From contig JAGOAF010000027.1 of NCBI GenBank assembly GCA_017984035.1, forward strand, positions 1 to 19,164: DNA of 19,164 bases. The letters are read 5' to 3'. The position numbers and the translations under genes were made by a program. This DNA comes from Flavobacterium sp. GTDB lineage: Bacteria; Bacteroidota; Bacteroidia; Flavobacteriales; Flavobacteriaceae. Under the pieces are notes generated by a model that ran no database searches, had not been told where the DNA came from, and was given only the letters and a program-made list of their open reading frames with translations. This document shows positions 16,456-19,164 of this stretch, one piece after another. Each line of letters opens with the position of its first letter. Position 1 is the stretch's first letter.

Positions 16456-16678
16456 AAAAGAAAACAAACCATTCAACAAATGGCTCGCATTAATTAACAT
16501 TCCCATTCAAATGGGGGTTATTATTTTTTTGTTTTCGTATTTTGGAAGTTGGTTAGACGAAAACTATCCTAACCGTGTTTTTTATTACCATAAAGTTGTT
16601 TTGTTAGTGGGTGTTTTTTTAGCACTATACAATACAATCCGACAAGTAAACGACATTAATAAATCTGATTCCAATTGA
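16445..16678 (+). CDS. atpZ: AtpZ/AtpI family small membrane protein
   Basis: This 77-residue protein has two membrane helices, LALINIPIQMGVIIFLFSYFG (about residues 14-34) and FYYHKVVLLVGVFLALYNTI (46-65), joined by a short loop SWLDENYPNR. The small size, two-helix hairpin and place just ahead of the F1Fo genes fit AtpZ/AtpI, accessory proteins of ATP synthase assembly linked to Mg2+ or Ca2+ transport and c-ring assembly in other bacteria. It starts inside the last bases of the bactofilin gene (11-base overlap), and its TGA overlaps the TTG start of the next gene by 4 bases, which suggests translational coupling. Confidence 0.85.
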   Translation: MENKKENKPFNKWLALINIPIQMGVIIFLFSYFGSWLDENYPNRVFYYHKVVLLVGVFLALYNTIRQVNDINKSDSN

Positions 16679-17088
16679 GCATTCTATTATATCCACTCAC
16701 AAAACAACAAAAACAAGGACTAGCACTATGGATAGCTATAGTGACGCTGTTTTACTTTTTCCATGAGTTGATTTTTGCAAGCATGGAGATTAGTACAGAC
16801 GATTTTTCGTATTCTCTTCTAAGTTTGTATCTTTTTTTTGGTATATTTTCTATGGCGCTTATGCTAGTTTTGTTCCAAGTCCGTTCTCGTAATTTCGATT
16901 TGCTTGGCATGTCTTTTTTAATAGTCACCACTGTAAAAATGATGACTTGCTTCTTTTTTGTCCGCCCTATTTTTAAAAGTGTTTCAGTCACCGCGCCTGT
17001 TGAAAAAATCAATTTTTTTGTGATGTTTATTGTCTTTTTGGCAATTGAAACCCTAGTGGCGATACGAATATTAAACGAAAAACAATAA
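16675..17088 (+). CDS. four-helix AtpI-like membrane protein (DUF6168 family)
   Basis: This 137-residue protein is predicted to span the membrane four times (about residues 16-35, 46-69, 76-99, 113-132). Charged stretches lie between helices (QVRSRNFD; TAPVEKIN). I recognise it as DUF6168 in Flavobacteriaceae. The topology and location between atpZ and atpB match AtpI (UncI), which helps assemble the c-ring, but sequence similarity cannot be claimed here. The start is a TTG at 16675 overlapping the atpZ stop (TTGA); the next in-frame ATG, at 16783, would delete the first helix. The atpB promoter region follows. Confidence 0.82.
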   Translation: MSILLYPLTKQQKQGLALWIAIVTLFYFFHELIFASMEISTDDFSYSLLSLYLFFGIFSMALMLVLFQVRSRNFDLLGMSFLIVTTVKMMTCFFFVRPIFKSVSVTAPVEKINFFVMFIVFLAIETLVAIRILNEKQ

Positions 17089-17136
17089 AACACCTATATA
17101 AGTGTCAATTTAGACGAAAAATAATTTTTATATTCT

Positions 17137-17165
17137 TTTGAATATTAATAAAAAATGTACCTTTG
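17137..17165 (+). promoter_or_regulatory. promoter for atpB
   Basis: TTTG (17137-17140), a 17-base spacer, then TACCTTTG (17158-17165) is a full Bacteroidota -33/-7 pair, the best in the window. Transcription should begin near 17172, leaving about 40 bases of leader before the ATG at 17211. A dyad ATATTC-TTTT-GAATAT (17130-17145) is centred on the -33 element and might be an operator. Confidence 0.75.
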
Positions 17166-17210
17166 CACCTAAATTTTAGAAACCAAAATAAACTAAGATA
17201 TTTAACTGTT

Positions 17211-18308
17211 ATGGTGATTTCAAATAAACCACTTAAATTTATACTTGTCGCTTTAGTAGCAATACTTCCTTTTGTAAGCTTTGCTAACCCAACTGAAGAA
17301 AAAGAAGCAACTCCAGCAGAATCTACAGATGTTAAGTCAGAAATAAAAGAGTTTATTAATCACCACTTGCTTGACGCTCACGATTTTACTTTCAATGCAG
17401 ATAAAGAAACAGGAGAGCACAACGGTTTCTCATTACCAATTATTTTATGGGATAATGGATTGCAAGTTTTTTCTTCTGGCGAATTTCATCACGGAGAAAA
17501 AGTAGCAGAACACAACGGAAACTACTACGTAATTCACCATGAAAAAATATACAAAACAGACGCTTCAGGTAAATTAACAGAAGAACACGGTCATCCAACA
17601 AATGCTAAGCCGCTAGACTTATCCATTACTAAAAGTGTAGTTGGAATTTTGTTCATTGCTTTTTTAATGTTTTTCTTATTTAGAGGATTAGCTAAATCAT
17701 ACGCTAAAAATGGCGGAATTGCATCAGGAGCAGGACGTTTCTTTGAGCCATTGGTTTTGTATGTTAGAGACGAAATTGCGATTCCAAACATTGGAGAGAA
17801 AAACTATAAAAAATACATGAGCTACTTGCTTACGATTTTTTTCTTTGTGTTTTTCTTGAATATTTTAGGATTAACTCCGTTAGGATTTAACGTAACAGGA
17901 AATATTGCTATTACAGCATCTTTAGCTTTATTGACGTATTTAATTACTACCTTTTCTGCTAACAAAAATTATTGGGCACACATTTTCTGGATGCCAGGAG
18001 TGCCAACGCCAATGAAATTCATTTTGGCTCCAATTGAATTATTGGGTACAGTTATTAAACCATTTTCATTAATGATCCGTTTGTATGCTAATATTTTAGC
18101 AGGACACGTAGTATTAATGAGCATCATTGGTTTGATGTTTATATTTAAAAGCTGGATTGGAAGCACTTTGTCATTTGGATTGGCATTTGCACTTTCTATC
18201 CTTGAAATATTAGTAGCGTTTTTACAAGCGTATATTTTTACGATGTTGTCTGCTTTGTATTTTGGTGCTGGAAACGAAGAGCACCACCACGAAGAGGCGC
18301 ATCACTAA
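17211..18308 (+). CDS. atpB: F1Fo ATP synthase subunit a
   Basis: From ATG 17211 this is a 365-residue subunit a, the proton-channel stator of the inner membrane. A signal-like N-terminus (MVISNKPLKFILVALVAIL, probable cleavage after FVSFA at about residue 25) precedes a periplasmic domain of about 115 residues rich in histidine. The channel region follows, with PLGFNVTGNIAITASLAL, FWMPGVPTPMKFILAPIELL and LMIRLYANILAGHVVL, which contains the essential arginine (R290). The C-terminus is a histidine/glutamate tail (NEEHHHEEAHH). The N-terminal extension is typical of Bacteroidota, and the length fits. The frame extends upstream to TTG 17163, but that codon is inside the -7 box and before the expected transcript start. 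It is followed by a 93-base gap before atpE. Confidence 0.95.
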   Translation: MVISNKPLKFILVALVAILPFVSFANPTEEKEATPAESTDVKSEIKEFINHHLLDAHDFTFNADKETGEHNGFSLPIILWDNGLQVFSSGEFHHGEKVAEHNGNYYVIHHEKIYKTDASGKLTEEHGHPTNAKPLDLSITKSVVGILFIAFLMFFLFRGLAKSYAKNGGIASGAGRFFEPLVLYVRDEIAIPNIGEKNYKKYMSYLLTIFFFVFFLNILGLTPLGFNVTGNIAITASLALLTYLITTFSANKNYWAHIFWMPGVPTPMKFILAPIELLGTVIKPFSLMIRLYANILAGHVVLMSIIGLMFIFKSWIGSTLSFGLAFALSILEILVAFLQAYIFTMLSALYFGAGNEEHHHEEAHH

Positions 18309-18311
18309 AAA

Positions 18312-18365
18312 GTTTAATGGTTGATTGTTTAATAGTTTAACCTTATAAACAATAACCGATTAAAC
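18312..18365. repeat. 20-base imperfect inverted repeat between atpB and atpE
   Basis: Left arm 18312-18331 and right arm 18346-18365. The outer 7 bases (GTTTAAT/ATTAAAC) and inner 8 bases (ATTGTTTA/TAAACAAT) match perfectly; the 5 bases between do not. The loop is 14 bases. It fills most of the 93-base gap; the rest is a TA-rich run directly before the atpE ATG. Confidence 0.7.
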
Positions 18366-18401
18366 CATAAAAAAGAATGTTTAATTTTTAATATATATAT
18401 T

Positions 18402-18593
18402 ATGCAAATTCCAACTATTGTAGGAGCAGGATTAATTGTAATCGGAGCAGGTTTAGGTATTGGTAAAATTGGTGGTTCAGCAATGGACGCTATTGCTCGT
18501 CAACCAGAAGCTTCAGGAAAAATCCAAACAGCTATGCTTATTGCAGCTGCACTTATTGAAGGTATTGGTTTCGCTGCGTTATTCGCTGCTTAA
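18402..18593 (+). CDS. atpE: F1Fo ATP synthase subunit c
   Basis: This is a 63-residue hairpin of two membrane helices, the rotor proteolipid. Helix 1 is glycine-rich (GAGLIVIGAGLGIGKIGGSA), the polar loop is ARQPEA (residues 32-37) and helix 2 carries the ion-binding glutamate E53 (LIEGIGFAALF). The positions that coordinate sodium in known Na+ c-rings (a Gln in helix 1 and a Ser/Thr after the Glu) are isoleucine and glycine here, so proton coupling is expected. It is short compared with the roughly 80-residue E. coli protein, but usual for this group. Hairpins lie on both sides of the gene. Confidence 0.96.
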   Translation: MQIPTIVGAGLIVIGAGLGIGKIGGSAMDAIARQPEASGKIQTAMLIAAALIEGIGFAALFAA

Positions 18594-18602
18594 TTAAAAC
18601 AC

Positions 18603-18642
18603 AAAACAGTAGTTACAACGGTTGGTTGTAACTATTGTTTTT
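18603..18642 (+). terminator. strong terminator-like hairpin between atpE and atpF
   Basis: A 17-bp stem (18603-18619 with 18625-18641, one G-U pair; core AGTTACAAC/GTTGTAACT) has a 5-base loop GGTTG and ends in a run of five T. It begins 10 bases after the atpE stop, inside an operon that must continue into atpF, so it should be either a leaky terminator or a 3'-end stabiliser for atpE mRNA. Confidence 0.65.
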
Positions 18643-18660
18643 AAAAATTAAAACAGATTC

Positions 18661-18677
18661 AATTGCGCTACGCAATT
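18661..18677. repeat. small hairpin before atpF
   Basis: AATTGCG-CTA-CGCAATT is a perfect 7-bp stem with a 3-base loop. It is followed on the plus strand by eight A, so it is not a plus-strand terminator. The rest of the leader to the atpF ATG is A/T-rich and unstructured, which suits Bacteroidota translation starts. Confidence 0.6.
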
Positions 18678-18710
18678 AAAAAAAAGTTTACAATTTTATA
18701 ATTACATATA

Positions 18711-19164
18711 ATGGAGAAGTTAATTAATGATTTTTCGTTTGGTTTATTTATTTGGCAAGTAGTCATCTTTGTTGGATTAATATTCTTATTAAAAAAATTC
18801 GCTTGGAAACCCATTTTAGATGCGGTTAACGAAAGAGAACAAGGGATTAAAAATGCTTTGGAATCAGCAGAAAATGCTCGCAACGAAATGCAAAATTTGC
18901 AAGCAGATAACCAACGTATTCTTCAAGAAGCAAGAGCTGAACGTGACGCGATGTTGAAAGACGCTCGTGAAATGAAAGAGAAAATGGTTGCCGATGCTAA
19001 AAACGAAGCACAAGAGCAAGGTCAAAAAATGATTGACCAAGCTAAAGCAGCTATCGAAAGTGAAAAAAATGCAGCTATGGCTGATTTGAAATCACAAGTT
19101 GCTACTTTGTCATTAAGTATTGCAGAAAAAATATTGAAAGACGAATTGTCTAACAAAGAATCTC
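18711..19164 (+). CDS. atpF: F1Fo ATP synthase subunit b (3' partial)
   Basis: It reads from ATG 18711 and is still open at the window end (151 codons visible of a usual 160 or so). The N-terminal membrane helix is SFGLFIWQVVIFVGLIFLLK, followed by KFAWKPILDAVNEREQGI, the usual junction into the long peripheral-stalk coiled coil. That coil is full of Ala, Glu, Lys and Gln (ENARNEMQNLQADNQRILQE). The last visible part (SLSIAEKILKDELSNKES) is the delta-contacting C-terminal region. The order atpB-atpE-atpF is standard, and atpH and atpA are expected just beyond the window. Confidence 0.95.
   Translation, partial: MEKLINDFSFGLFIWQVVIFVGLIFLLKKFAWKPILDAVNEREQGIKNALESAENARNEMQNLQADNQRILQEARAERDAMLKDAREMKEKMVADAKNEAQEQGQKMIDQAKAAIESEKNAAMADLKSQVATLSLSIAEKILKDELSNKES

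Noticed and set aside
16752..17093. 113-codon open frame on the minus strand
   Set aside because: It is antisense to the four-helix AtpI-like gene, and the Lys/Arg-rich product looks like the complement of a hydrophobic coding strand.
17090..17105. Dyad ACACCTAT/ATAAGTGT after the AtpI-like gene as a terminator
   Set aside because: It has one mismatched pair, low G+C and no T run after it; too weak to call.
17163..17210. N-terminal extension of subunit a from TTG 17163
   Set aside because: The TTG is part of the TACCTTTG -7 box, and the ATG at 17211 begins a sensible signal peptide.
1..19164. Mobile elements, CRISPR arrays, tRNA or rRNA genes
   Set aside because: No transposase or integrase genes, no regularly spaced repeats and no cloverleaf or rRNA segments were seen; genes are contiguous housekeeping and envelope functions of uniform composition.

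Overview
The window is about 37% G+C by eye and fully coding-dense; no gene-free stretch exceeds 300 bases. It reads as chromosome of a flavobacterium (Bacteroidota, Flavobacteriaceae, most likely Flavobacterium or a close relative). The reasons are the gliding/type IX secretion lipoprotein SprE/PorW, several families largely confined to this group (DUF6341, DUF6427, DUF6909, DUF4254, DUF6168), no Shine-Dalgarno sequences before starts, and repeated Bacteroidota-type -7 boxes (TAnnTTTG). The best promoter is TTTG-N17-TACCTTTG before atpB. Nothing suggests mobile DNA, prophage, CRISPR or rRNA/tRNA genes.

Layout. (1) 1-1931: Tex, an RNA-binding S1 protein cut by the window edge, ending at a bidirectional terminator. 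It faces tatA (minus), a 57-residue twin-arginine translocase gene. (2) 2372-7070: a plus-strand run of a membrane-anchored coiled-coil protein, a GH3-family acyl-adenylating enzyme, a DUF6909 protein with a nucleoside-phosphorylase-like C-terminus, and a UDP-glucuronate decarboxylase-like SDR enzyme. (3) 7170-10412: nucleotide metabolism (purD and, on minus, upp) bracketing two membrane proteins of unknown role, DUF6341 (minus) and DUF6427 (plus). (4) 10506-12176: DUF4254 with a GT9 (heptosyltransferase-family) glycosyltransferase, then a bidirectional terminator. (5) Minus 12237-13289: a PaaE-type flavin/2Fe-2S reductase. (6) 13474-19164: sprE, bactofilin, atpZ, an AtpI-like gene, then atpB, atpE and the start of atpF, which runs off the window.

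How the parts fit. The last block links gliding/type IX secretion, a cytoskeletal bactofilin and the proton-translocating F1Fo ATP synthase in one apparent transcription direction, with a second strong promoter just before atpB. Long hairpins flank atpE and may set the excess of c-subunit over neighbouring subunits. The GH3/DUF6909/UXS block is the best candidate for undescribed chemistry: an AMP-releasing ligase directly before a nucleosidase-like protein.

Three apparent upstream TTG starts (2351, 13307 minus, 17163) lie exactly inside TAnnTTTG -7 boxes and are judged false. TTG starts at 11127, 13474 and 16675 are judged real because the domain or signal peptide needs them.
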